Below, in pieces: positions 26,730 through 35,001 of a stretch of DNA of 64,000 nucleotides. A model generated the notes under the pieces. That model ran no database searches. It saw only the letters and a program-made list of their open reading frames with translations, and was not told the DNA's origin. Origin of the DNA: Nocardia wallacei (lineage in GTDB: Bacteria; Actinomycetota; Actinomycetes; Mycobacteriales; Mycobacteriaceae); contig NZ_JARWQD010000116.1 in the NCBI RefSeq assembly GCF_029869545.1, forward strand, positions 62,001-126,000. Reading direction: 5' to 3'. Made by a program: the position numbers and the translations under genes. How positions within the stretch are numbered: position 1 is the stretch's first letter; every line of letters begins with the position of its first letter.

Positions 26730-28943
26730 GTGAGCCAAAAGGACGAGCCACCGGTGAGCGCTCCGAGACCGACGCACCGTACGGCACTCCGTAGTCCGTC
26801 GCGGTCGCTGGAACCGGCGCTGGTGCGGCGGTGGCGCAACCGGGTCGACGCCACCACGGTGCGGCGTAGAACAGCAGTCTTCCTTGCGACTGTCGGTGTG
26901 CTATTGGTATTTCCCGCGGTCCTCGGGGCGGTGGCCACGGCGCAGAGTGGGACCACGTCAGGCGGCGCGGGGATCGGCGCGATCGCCTGGATGAACGTCC
27001 GGGATTCGCACGGAGTCCCGCTGAGTGACTACATCCTCGCCAACAAGGGCGGAAGTCTTTTCCGCCCATTGGAGACTATCGTGGTGGCAGTACTCGGGCT
27101 GGAACTCGTCGGCTACATGGTTGCGACGACCGGTGGGGTCTGGTTCATCATTTTCGCCATCAGCTTCCGTTGGGTGACCCCGTTCGAACTCGCATTCACC
27201 GGTATTGCCGATGCCTTCACCGGTCAGATCGCGACCCCGATCGTGCTCATAACATTCGCGTCGATCGGATCGGTCGTCGTGGCCTACTTGATCGCGCGGG
27301 GTTTCTATTCGAAGGCAACGACGCAGGCCGTCACGATGCTCCTCGTTGCAGTCGTCGGCACCATTTTTCTCGCCGACCCGCTGGCAGAGGTTCTCTCACC
27401 CCACGGACTACTCGCCACGGGTCGCGATGTCGGAGTGGCGGTGGGTGCGGGCCTCACCGGGAACTCACATCCCGACACCGAAACGGTACTAACGCAATTG
27501 CAAGGCGACCTGGCCGACAATTTCGCACGGAGTCCGGTGCAGGTCTGGAATTTCGGTCATGTGGTCGACCAGTCTCCACAGTGTGCAGCGGCTTGGTCGA
27601 CTGGTGTCGCCTCCGGAGACTCCGACCGGCTGCTCGACAATATCCGCGCGTGCGGCGATGTTGCGGCATTCACCGAGGCCGGCCACCCGAGTATGGGGCA
27701 GATCGGCTCGGGCCTGGTTCTCTTGGGCTGCGCGATGGTCATGCTGTGCTTCGGTGGATATCTCGGAATCAAGATCATCTGGGCTGCGCTGGACGCCATC
27801 TATCACGGCTTCATGGCGCTGTTCGGTTTTGCCGCAGGCGGCTTCGTCTATGGGCCGACGCAGACGTTCCTGGCTCGCAACCTCGTTGACGGGCTCGTCG
27901 CGGCGGCACGAATGACTGCGTACACCATCTTCCTCTCCGTTTACGCACTGTTCCTGGGAAAATTGTTCGAGCAGGCCGGTGGTCAGGTCATGGTGGTCCT
28001 GGTGCTGGGTGCGATCGTCGAGACCATCGCCATATTCCAGCTGAAACGGCTCAGCGCCAGTCTCGACAGGGGTAACGACTGGGTCGCCAACCGGTTTGCC
28101 CTCGCCATGCAAGGCCAGGGCGGAAAGGCGGCCGCCGCAGGTGGCACGGCCGTCGGGATGGGTCCGGGAGAGACCGCGCACTCCATGTCCGCAGGGCTGA
28201 TCGCCGGATTGACCGCGATCAACGTCGTCAACAGTAACCCGGTCGCGGGAATTCTTTTCGGGTACCGCAGAAGCCCCTTAGACCCGAATTCTCGGCTGCG
28301 GAATCGCGCTGAAGTAGCGCAGTGGAGAACAAATGAGGAAGTTTACAATCGAGGGTGGGTACGCAATCAGTATCGCATTCGAGAACAAACCATTGAGGCC
28401 GCTCGATCCGCCGTCCGCGAACATGGCGGCCACAATCACCGCAGTGCGGCCGCGGCTGTGGACCGAATCATCAACCGCGGCGGAATGCTCAATGATGCAG
28501 CCACCGCAATGATGGATGCCGGCTTCACCGATCAGAGAATGATCATCAATGCCATCCGCGCGTACAACTATCGTCAAAACTTCGCGCCGAGTGTGTGGGA
28601 CGGTGACAAATACATCGGTGAGGCTGCAGCGTCGCTCGCAGTGTTGAAGCTGGAGACCTCACCGGCGAATATGGCTCTCTTCCAACAAACTGCGCACCGG
28701 CTCGCTAATCGACGATACATCGACCATGTACCGGAATCCGAGCTCACGCGCGAAGAACGCGACTATCTGCAGGACTACTTCCGCAATCCGACTCGCGACA
28801 AGAGTTCTGAGATGGCATTGACATGGGAAGGAAGCTGGCATCGTGACCGCTCAGAACAGAGGCCGGGTGATCGTGCTCGTCTTCGCGATTACAGCCGGCT
28901 CCTCAGCGGGTTCCCTGTACTACCTGCAACCCTTGCTACATGA
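26730..28943 (+). CDS. Large polytopic membrane protein (TrbL/VirB6-like)
   Basis: 737 residues from GTG 26730 with GGAGG four bases upstream; an 84-nt longer form starts at GTG 26646 without a site. A first transmembrane helix (FLATVGVLLVFPAVLGAVAT) and Ala/Ser-rich loop are followed by about six further helices up to residue 440 (VVVAVLGLELVGYMVATTGG, GLVLLGCAMVMLCFGGYLGI, VYALFLGKLFEQAGGQV). Then comes a charged cytoplasmic-looking domain of about 250 residues. This layout resembles membrane channel proteins of actinobacterial conjugative (type IV-like) systems. No ATPase or relaxase is nearby. The last about 34 residues overlap the next gene in another frame and may be foreign. Confidence 0.55.
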   Translation: MSQKDEPPVSAPRPTHRTALRSPSRSLEPALVRRWRNRVDATTVRRRTAVFLATVGVLLVFPAVLGAVATAQSGTTSGGAGIGAIAWMNVRDSHGVPLSDYILANKGGSLFRPLETIVVAVLGLELVGYMVATTGGVWFIIFAISFRWVTPFELAFTGIADAFTGQIATPIVLITFASIGSVVVAYLIARGFYSKATTQAVTMLLVAVVGTIFLADPLAEVLSPHGLLATGRDVGVAVGAGLTGNSHPDTETVLTQLQGDLADNFARSPVQVWNFGHVVDQSPQCAAAWSTGVASGDSDRLLDNIRACGDVAAFTEAGHPSMGQIGSGLVLLGCAMVMLCFGGYLGIKIIWAALDAIYHGFMALFGFAAGGFVYGPTQTFLARNLVDGLVAAARMTAYTIFLSVYALFLGKLFEQAGGQVMVVLVLGAIVETIAIFQLKRLSASLDRGNDWVANRFALAMQGQGGKAAAAGGTAVGMGPGETAHSMSAGLIAGLTAINVVNSNPVAGILFGYRRSPLDPNSRLRNRAEVAQWRTNEEVYNRGWVRNQYRIREQTIEAARSAVREHGGHNHRSAAAAVDRIINRGGMLNDAATAMMDAGFTDQRMIINAIRAYNYRQNFAPSVWDGDKYIGEAAASLAVLKLETSPANMALFQQTAHRLANRRYIDHVPESELTREERDYLQDYFRNPTRDKSSEMALTWEGSWHRDRSEQRPGDRARLRDYSRLLSGFPVLPATLAT

Positions 28944-30147
28944 GGTCGCAGGTGGCCTCAGCATCTCCGCGACCACCGCCGGCCTGCTGGTCGGTGCGGC
29001 GCAGATCGGCTACCTCTGCGGGCTCACGCTCCTTGTGCCACTGGGTGACTTCCTCGAGCGTCGCCACATGGTGCCAATCCTACTGGCCGCTTCGGTCGTG
29101 TCCCTTGCCGTTTCGGCCGCGGCGTCGAATCTGGTGATGTTGCTGCTCGGCACTTTCGCCACCGGTCTGGCAGCATCGGCAGCTCAGATTGTCGTGCCAT
29201 GGGCATCGGCTACAGCAGCCCCGGAGCGGCGCAGCGAAACCGTTGCCACCGTTATGAGCGGCCTGCTCCTCGGCATCCTCCTCTCTCGGCTGATATCCGG
29301 CGCGGTCGCACAGTTCGGCGGATGGCGCACAGTGCTGATTGTCGCTGCGGGAATCCAGGCCATCGCATCGACGACCGTCTACCTTGTAGCACCGGAGGCC
29401 GAGCGAACCGTGACAACCGAACGCTACGTCGACATACTGGCTTCGATCGTCTCACTCATCCGGTCGCATTCGGTACTCCGGCAGCGCATGGTTCTGGGCT
29501 TTCTCATCATGGCCAGCTTCTCCGGAGTCTGGACGGCAATCACGTTCCTTCTCGCTGGCCTCCACTCGAGCCCCTACCACTACTCCCCGTTCTCGATCGG
29601 CTTGTTCGCGCTCGCTGGGGTCGCTGGTGTTGCCGGCGCTCCCTTTGCGGGCCGCCTGGCCGATCGCGGGCGCTTGCGTGCTATTACGACCCTGTCCTGG
29701 TTGATACTGCTGGCCAGCTGGCTGCTCCTGTTGTGGGGCGGATATAACGAGGTGGTGCTGGTCATCGCATTACTAGTTTTCGATCTCGGTATCCAATCCG
29801 CACAATCGACAAACCAAAGCGCCATTTACGCGCTCGATCCCGCAGCCCGTAGCAGGATCACATCAGCCTATATGATCGCATACTTCCTTGGTGGCGTAGC
29901 GGGCTCGACCATTGCTGGATTCGCCTATCAGTCCGGAGGATGGCTGACGGTGTGCGAAATCGGGTTTATTGCAGCGATCTTCGGAAGCACGCTGTGGACC
30001 GCGTTTGCGCGCCGCAGTGCGGCCGCCGCCCGTGGGAATAATGCGCCAAGCGCCGTGCACCCGATGCCTGTAGATTCGTTAAATGCGAACATTCTCCGCC
30101 CTTCTCACCGCCGCCGTTTTCACTCTAATGGCTTCTACAGGCGCTGA
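28843..30147 (+). CDS. MFS transporter
   Basis: 434 residues from GTG 28843 with GGAAGGAAG upstream. 12 helices; helix 1 contains YYLQPLLHEVAGGL (the family pattern YYxQPLLxxxA), loop 2-3 is PLGDFLERRHMVPIL, and the later loop is FAGRLADRGRLR. This matches the YdhP/YnfM-like group of DHA-type MFS exporters. The C-terminal about 30 residues are basic, non-membrane, and overlap the next gene by 65 nt. The start lies inside the 3' end of the TrbL-like frame, which suggests a recombination joint near 28.8 kb. Confidence 0.85.
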   Translation: MTAQNRGRVIVLVFAITAGSSAGSLYYLQPLLHEVAGGLSISATTAGLLVGAAQIGYLCGLTLLVPLGDFLERRHMVPILLAASVVSLAVSAAASNLVMLLLGTFATGLAASAAQIVVPWASATAAPERRSETVATVMSGLLLGILLSRLISGAVAQFGGWRTVLIVAAGIQAIASTTVYLVAPEAERTVTTERYVDILASIVSLIRSHSVLRQRMVLGFLIMASFSGVWTAITFLLAGLHSSPYHYSPFSIGLFALAGVAGVAGAPFAGRLADRGRLRAITTLSWLILLASWLLLLWGGYNEVVLVIALLVFDLGIQSAQSTNQSAIYALDPAARSRITSAYMIAYFLGGVAGSTIAGFAYQSGGWLTVCEIGFIAAIFGSTLWTAFARRSAAAARGNNAPSAVHPMPVDSLNANILRPSHRRRFHSNGFYRR

Positions 30148-30658
30148 TGCAGCACCCTATCCTCTGACCGGTTCGGCATTGTCTCAACCAGGATGGGATT
30201 TGCCGACGGATACCGCTGCCGCCGTAGAGGCCGCAGGACTGCCGCTACTGCACACGATCATGACAACCTTCCATTACCACGCCCACCTCGATGTTATTGT
30301 GTACGGGCAGCCGGTAACAGTGCCCGCACTTGTCGGCATCGACGACACCCGGAAAATGGGATCCCCTCTGCACACTCACGACACGACCGGGATCGTGCAT
30401 ATCGAGTCGGGTGAGGACGTGCCCTACACACTCGGTCAATTCTTCACCGAATGGGGGCAGCCGCTGACCACCGAGCGTGTGGGGCCGATTGTCCTGACCC
30501 CGTTCGAGACCGTACACCTCTACGTGAACGGCGAGCGCTTTTACGGCGATCCCGCGTCATATCGGTTCGCTCACCACGATGAAGTGGCGGTGATCATCGG
30601 TACACAGCTGATGACTCCCCTAGTCCCGAAGCATTATGATTTCCCTCCGGGCATCTGA
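30083..30658 (+). CDS. Secreted His-rich protein of unknown function
   Basis: 191 residues from ATG 30083. Signal peptide MRTFSALLTAAVFTLMASTGADA. The mature part has clustered His residues: FHYHAHLDVIVYGQPVTVPA, SPLHTHDTTGIVHIES, YRFAHHDEVAVIIG. The FTEWGQPL block also recurs in such proteins. The HxHAHLD and HTHD motifs look like metal ligands of a secreted beta-sandwich protein. I recognise the pattern from actinobacterial and archaeal secreted proteins but cannot assign a reaction. Confidence 0.75.
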   Translation: MRTFSALLTAAVFTLMASTGADAAPYPLTGSALSQPGWDLPTDTAAAVEAAGLPLLHTIMTTFHYHAHLDVIVYGQPVTVPALVGIDDTRKMGSPLHTHDTTGIVHIESGEDVPYTLGQFFTEWGQPLTTERVGPIVLTPFETVHLYVNGERFYGDPASYRFAHHDEVAVIIGTQLMTPLVPKHYDFPPGI

Positions 30659-30840
30659 TGACGTGTCGACGACAAAACAATGCCATGAAAATAGGTACAT
30701 GCATGCCGGAAATATCCCCACCCCTGGGCGGTTTCGCCAATTGACACTCGTCCACACTGTATCGAGAATTTAATGACTCCAGCAGATCTGGAGTCCTGTC
30801 GGCCGACATGGTGAGTTTCAGCGAAACGAGGAACCAGGCA

Positions 30841-31200
30841 ATGACAACGAAAATCACATCACAGGAGACCGAAGCAGAAGCTCCGCCGGCAGAATTCGAC
30901 ACCACGCATCTCGAGGAAAATCTGCGGTGGGGTCACTTGTTCTGGCCAGGATCGACCGCACTGACCGAGGACCAAATCCAGGACCGTGTCAGGCGGTATC
31001 AAGCATCGCTCGAGCGTTACCGCGCGAGCGGTATGCAGGGCAATTATTTGCCAGATGACCTCGAGGTCGACTCTGCATGGCATGCACACCAGTGCGACCC
31101 GGTCGGGTACGCCGAGTTCTGCACACGATACTTCGGTGGGATTCTCGCACACACCGTAACACTCTGCGTCTGCAAGCTGGTCGAGCTCGACAAGAGATAG
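30841..31200 (+). CDS. Small WHxH protein (glycine-rich-domain-protein-like)
   Basis: 119 residues from ATG 30841. The central VDSAWHAHQCDPVGYAEFC followed by TRYFGG is the conserved WHxH...Y..FC...FG signature of the GRDP-like (DUF1399) family. It is preceded by a helical segment (DQIQDRVRRYQASLERYR). Three Cys and two His could bind a metal. Biochemical role unknown. A 29-residue peptide with a perfect ribosome binding site follows after 95 nt. Confidence 0.65.
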   Translation: MTTKITSQETEAEAPPAEFDTTHLEENLRWGHLFWPGSTALTEDQIQDRVRRYQASLERYRASGMQGNYLPDDLEVDSAWHAHQCDPVGYAEFCTRYFGGILAHTVTLCVCKLVELDKR

Positions 31201-31295
31201 AGGCTGGTACCGAAGAAGCAGATCCGCTCGCCGGATTCGCATCTGCGGTGCTTATGCCTCGGCGAGGCGCTACCGGCTACGGAAGGAGGTGACTC

Positions 31296-31385
31296 ATGGA
31301 TGCTCTGTTGAATCTGATCGCGGCAGCGTTCGCGGCGCAATCGCCGCCGACAGCCCCGATTGCACCCGTAGGTGCATGCAAGTAG
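31296..31385 (+). CDS. 29-residue peptide with strong ribosome binding site
   Basis: ATG 31296 is preceded by AAGGAGGTGA, complementary to the 16S 3' end with good spacing. The product has an amphipathic N-terminal half (MDALLNLIAAAFAAQ), a Pro-rich segment (SPPTAPIAPVG) and ends ACK. It is too short for usual gene finders. Could be a membrane-active or signalling peptide, or a precursor modified by neighbours; no direct evidence. A terminator hairpin follows 18 nt after the stop. Confidence 0.6.
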   Translation: MDALLNLIAAAFAAQSPPTAPIAPVGACK

Positions 31386-31402
31386 ATGTTAAAAGCAGTA
31401 GC

Positions 31403-31433
31403 GGAGCCCGCCCGGCGATACCGGCCGGGCTCC
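31403..31433. terminator. Bidirectional terminator hairpin
   Basis: GGAGCCCGCCCGG-CGATA-CCGGCCGGGCTCC, 12 of 13 pairs. It lies between the peptide gene (plus) and the carbamoyltransferase end (minus). Confidence 0.8.
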
Positions 31434-31438
31434 GTCCT

Positions 31439-33133
31439 TCATGCTCGAAAAGAATGATTCGTGTAAAGATATCCTCCGGACCAGATGTATCGCGTACCGC
31501 CCCACCGAGCCGCGGAAGCGACATCAGGGAAGAACCCCCGCCCCTCGAAGTTCGCACTTGTGTTGCACAGGACCGGTATTCCACTGAGACGCTCGTATGC
31601 CGCCAAAATGCGAGCTGTGGGGCTGGGCGCAAACTCATCGATGGTTTGCAGCCGGGCTGTTCCATCGACGTGGATCACAGCGGGTATGCGCTCAGCCCAC
31701 TCACTGCGGACGCGGTGCTCGAATAGCATGTAGGGGTCCCGGGCTCCGGGCCGGAAAACTTCGTGTGCCCGAGTGCTCAGACACACCGGCGCTACCGGCC
31801 GATAACCTGCCCGGTTCTTCATGCCGTTGAGGCGATCCTTCATCGCCACGTCGGTTGCAGAGGCCAGGATGCTGCGATTGCCGAGCGCCCTCGGCCCGAG
31901 TTCCGCACGGCCCGAGACGATCACAACGGGCTCGCCGTCGCGATGTAGCAGCTGGGCGACACCTTCCTCACTGCAGGGTTCTTTCTGCCAGTTGTTCGGT
32001 ACGTGTCCGATTTCTGCCGCCGGACCCGAGTACACATTCCAACTCAGGGCTGGGCTCTTCCCATACCGGAACATCTCACAGCACGCGGTGCCGATTGCCG
32101 CTCCCGAATCATTAGGAAAAGGTGGAATCCAGATTTCGTCGACGATTCCTCTGGCTCGCAACAATGCGTTCCATTTGATATTCAGAGCACAGCCGCCGGC
32201 CACGACCAGGTTCAGGGGCAACCACGGGTTCTGTTGCACCAGTGAAGCCAAGCCCTCCGCGAGTCTGTCTCCCAGATAGGCCTGAAACGTAGCGATGAGG
32301 TCGGCATCGACCAGCCCAGGAAACAGTTCGTCGCGATTCTCCACGACTTTCGCCCCAATGGATCGAGCAGCCTCCTGCGAGGCGTCGGGCAACGCCGAGA
32401 TAATTCTGTCGAGGACCGGATATGCGGCCTCTTCCACTACACCCAGCCCCGCATACGCCATCGCCTTGCCGGGTATGGACAGATGCTGTCGCAAAGCCTG
32501 ATCCCGTGCCGGTCCATGTATTTTCTGCATAAAAGGATCGAAGTGAGAGCTGAAGTAGGTGAAACTGTTGCCGACGATCGGCAGCACAGTTGCAACAGGA
32601 CGTGCAGTCCGTTTCACGGCCTCCACGTGATAGACCCGAGCGGCTGTTCCGCCGTCCCAAACAAGAACGAGCGCGTCATCGGCCCGCTCCGCGAACGGAC
32701 TTGTGCAGTAACCTCCCAGAATGTGGTGGTCCACATGGTGGTAACTCGCGTATCCTCCAGATGCCGATCCGAAGGCGTTACTCCGAAACCGGAATCGCGT
32801 GATCGGATCGGTAACCCCGGGACGGTCCTGATATGGAGCGACCGACAGAGAGGTAGGGCGCCCACCCGCCATCGTCGAGATAGATGAGGGTCTCACCGAA
32901 TCGGTGTCCCGCACGGTTTCGCTGGCGAACCAACCATCGACGATGAAGCGATCGATATCAGACGGGCTCAACCCTTCCGACCGCAGTATCTCGGCGACCC
33001 TGTCGAGATCACCGATAGGACTGTATCTGGGGGCGTTACCGAGTTTCTCGACCTCGATACTGAACATTAGTTCGTTGCCGTCGACAACCGCGACACCACC
33101 ATCGTGAGACACCTTGATTCCACAGATCATCAT
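31439..33133 (-). CDS. Carbamoyltransferase, NodU/TobZ family
   Basis: 564 residues. N-terminal ASKHA-like domain starts MICGIKVSHDGGVAVVDG and includes ALVLVWDGGTAARVY; metal-binding His pairs are visible in YHHVDHH. The C-terminal YrdC-like half includes VIVSGRAELGPRALGNRS and VIHVDGTARLQT, with VLCNTSANFEGR near the end. Family members transfer carbamoyl from carbamoyl phosphate via carbamoyl-AMP to hydroxyls of natural products. No obvious acceptor pathway is adjacent; convergent neighbours are the 29-residue peptide and the WHxH protein. ATG 33130 is an equally possible start. Confidence 0.9.
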   Translation of the reverse strand: MMICGIKVSHDGGVAVVDGNELMFSIEVEKLGNAPRYSPIGDLDRVAEILRSEGLSPSDIDRFIVDGWFASETVRDTDSVRPSSISTMAGGRPTSLSVAPYQDRPGVTDPITRFRFRSNAFGSASGGYASYHHVDHHILGGYCTSPFAERADDALVLVWDGGTAARVYHVEAVKRTARPVATVLPIVGNSFTYFSSHFDPFMQKIHGPARDQALRQHLSIPGKAMAYAGLGVVEEAAYPVLDRIISALPDASQEAARSIGAKVVENRDELFPGLVDADLIATFQAYLGDRLAEGLASLVQQNPWLPLNLVVAGGCALNIKWNALLRARGIVDEIWIPPFPNDSGAAIGTACCEMFRYGKSPALSWNVYSGPAAEIGHVPNNWQKEPCSEEGVAQLLHRDGEPVVIVSGRAELGPRALGNRSILASATDVAMKDRLNGMKNRAGYRPVAPVCLSTRAHEVFRPGARDPYMLFEHRVRSEWAERIPAVIHVDGTARLQTIDEFAPSPTARILAAYERLSGIPVLCNTSANFEGRGFFPDVASAARWGGTRYIWSGGYLYTNHSFRA

Positions 33134-33206
33134 ACATAGCTACTGTACCTATCGACACAGCACTACCAACATTGAGAATATACCCTCTTCTCGCCGTCAG
33201 AATTTG

Positions 33207-34253
33207 TCAGCACGCTCCGGTGCCCATTGGCAGCAAAGTGCGCAGGGTTTCGCGAACTCTGTTGAGGTCCACCGCTCCTGGATCGACCCGACACTGGGCC
33301 TGAACACCGAAAGCGACTCCGACCAGCAAGATGGCCAATAGTTCCGGGGTAACTCCCGAAGGCAATGCATCTGGATTCATTCTACGCTGTACTCCACGCC
33401 GCAGTGCCTCATGCAGACGTGCACAGTGCTCACGGAGCGGCGAATCGGCCTCCATCGCTTCGGCGTGCAAGCCGATCAGCATTCGGGTGGCGGGCAGTCG
33501 CATGTATTCCATGACCTGATCCAACGAATCACCAGCGTAATTGTCTGCACCGATCGACACAGACTGCAGCTGATCGTCCAGCACCGCCCGCAAAAGGCTC
33601 TCCTTGGTGCCGAACCGCCGCGAAATGCTGCCGAGCCGGACGTCAGCCCTCTCAGCAATATCGATGACACTCGTGTTCCGATACCCTTTCTCGGCAAATA
33701 GCTCCGCCGCGGCCCCAACCAACAGTGCACGAGTACGACGCCGGTAGTATGCAATGGCAACTGCCCCCAGCAACGGCCCCCACGCTGCCAAAGGCACGTA
33801 ACAGACTGCAAACAGTACTCGTCCGACCGGTCCGCCCATCTCATCGGAGGACGAGGGATCGGTAAGCAACTTGTAGCAGTCGTAGGCGAAAATCCAGCCA
33901 CCCACCGTCGCAAGTACCGAGCCCACCAGCGCCGGCACAACTACTGCCAACGGACGGACCGCACGCCCGGCCAGAACGGGGATCCGGCCCGGAACAACCT
34001 CGCCCCAGACGCTTACCAAACCCACGGTCAGCAAGGCCAAGACCTCGAGCACCACCATGATCGTCGCGATATACGCCGACGTCCACCACGGTAGGCTCAC
34101 CCGTCCGTCGAACGAACCCGCCAGCAGCACGGCCAGGCGCCACAAGGTGGAAGGCAGAACGGCCACCGGAACCAGATGAGCCGCGATGATCGTCCAGCGG
34201 GGCGCAGCCGGAGATATGGGGAAGAATGCTCGATCTCGCTCGAAGACAAACAC
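33207..34253 (-). CDS. Fusion of four-helix membrane domain with TetR-type regulator (type A, copy 2)
   Basis: 348 residues from GTG 34253, chosen because GGAGG lies six bases upstream; a GTG at 34271 has no site. Residues about 15-170 are four transmembrane helices homologous to the 14376 protein (VLPSTLWRLAVLLA, LLTVGLVSVWGEVV, PLAAWGPLLGAVAIAYYRRR). Immediately after, residues about 173-348 are a complete TetR: LLVGAAAELFAEKGYRNTSV, IDIAERADVRLGSISRRFG, then a ligand domain very like that of 25770-26330. Only the first residues of TetR are lost at the joint. Expected to be a membrane-anchored DNA-binding protein. Divergent from tetR type B copy 2. Confidence 0.85.
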   Translation of the reverse strand: MFVFERDRAFFPISPAAPRWTIIAAHLVPVAVLPSTLWRLAVLLAGSFDGRVSLPWWTSAYIATIMVVLEVLALLTVGLVSVWGEVVPGRIPVLAGRAVRPLAVVVPALVGSVLATVGGWIFAYDCYKLLTDPSSSDEMGGPVGRVLFAVCYVPLAAWGPLLGAVAIAYYRRRTRALLVGAAAELFAEKGYRNTSVIDIAERADVRLGSISRRFGTKESLLRAVLDDQLQSVSIGADNYAGDSLDQVMEYMRLPATRMLIGLHAEAMEADSPLREHCARLHEALRRGVQRRMNPDALPSGVTPELLAILLVGVAFGVQAQCRVDPGAVDLNRVRETLRTLLPMGTGAC

Positions 34254-34294
34254 CAAAGGCCTCCAATACACCGGTATCGGTCAGACATCGATTT

Positions 34295-34332
34295 CGAGAC
34301 TGACAGTACCGATACTGACCGGCTCGTATGAT
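34295..34332 (+). promoter_or_regulatory. Promoter and operator-like element O6 of tetR (type B, copy 2)
   Basis: CGAGACTGACAGTACCG (34295-34311) is a weaker version of the O1-O5 core. TATGAT at 34327-34332 is the -10 hexamer, six bases before the ATG. The region aligns with that before the paralogue at 21352. It also lies upstream of the divergent fusion gene. Confidence 0.5.
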
Positions 34333-34338
34333 GCCAGC

Positions 34339-34950
34339 ATGTCGAAACCAAAACAAGCCGGAGGTCGCCCCCGAGACAGTCGGGTAGATCACGCCATCGC
34401 CGCAGCGGTCCGGTCGCTGCTGGACGAGCAGGGTTACACCACACTCACCGTCGATGCCGTCGCAGCCCGCGCCGGGGTGGGCAAGGCCGCGATCTACCGG
34501 CGGTATGCGACCAAGCAGGAGATGATTTTCGCCGCGCTCCTGCATGACCTGAGCGAAGAGCCACCCGCCGACACCGGCTCGCTGGCCGGCGATATCACTG
34601 CGCTCACTACACAGTTCGGCGAGCGGCTCACCCGGACCGCAGCGGAGGTCCTGGCGGGTCTGCTCGCCGATATCCACGCCGACCCGGCCCTGGGCGATCG
34701 TTTCACCGAGACATATCTCGCCGTCGAACGATCCATAGTCACCGTCCTACTGGACCGGGCGGTAGCTCGCGGCGAACTGCCGACACGGCCCGATCCCGCC
34801 CTGGTTCACACTTTGCTGCTCGGCCCACTGTTCGCATGGCAAGTCATGCTTGACGAAAACCCCAGCCGCACAACCTATCTAGCAGAAACCGTCGCGCGGA
34901 TCACCACCGAAGCCCTCACCGCGGGGCTCGTCGCATCCGATCCTCCGTAG
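34339..34950 (+). CDS. TetR-family regulator (type B, copy 2)
   Basis: 203 residues from ATG 34339 (MSKPKQAGGRPRDSRVDHA). HTH: GYTTLTVDAVAARAGVGKAA, IYRRYATKQEMIFAAL. Closely related to the regulator at 20756-21352 along its length, including LLGPLFAWQVMLDENP. No ribosome binding site, but a -10 hexamer six bases upstream, so leaderless translation is likely. Paired head-to-head with the membrane-TetR fusion. Confidence 0.9.
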   Translation: MSKPKQAGGRPRDSRVDHAIAAAVRSLLDEQGYTTLTVDAVAARAGVGKAAIYRRYATKQEMIFAALLHDLSEEPPADTGSLAGDITALTTQFGERLTRTAAEVLAGLLADIHADPALGDRFTETYLAVERSIVTVLLDRAVARGELPTRPDPALVHTLLLGPLFAWQVMLDENPSRTTYLAETVARITTEALTAGLVASDPP

Positions 34951-35001
34951 GGATGGGGTGCTGTGGCGACCCGCCGTGCCGGGACCCAACGCCGGCCGGT
35001 A

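Noticed and set aside
33128..33160. CATACATAGCTACTGTACCTATCG as a fifth CTATGT-type operator before the carbamoyltransferase
   Set aside because: The arms do not match the CTATGT-N6-ACATAG layout.
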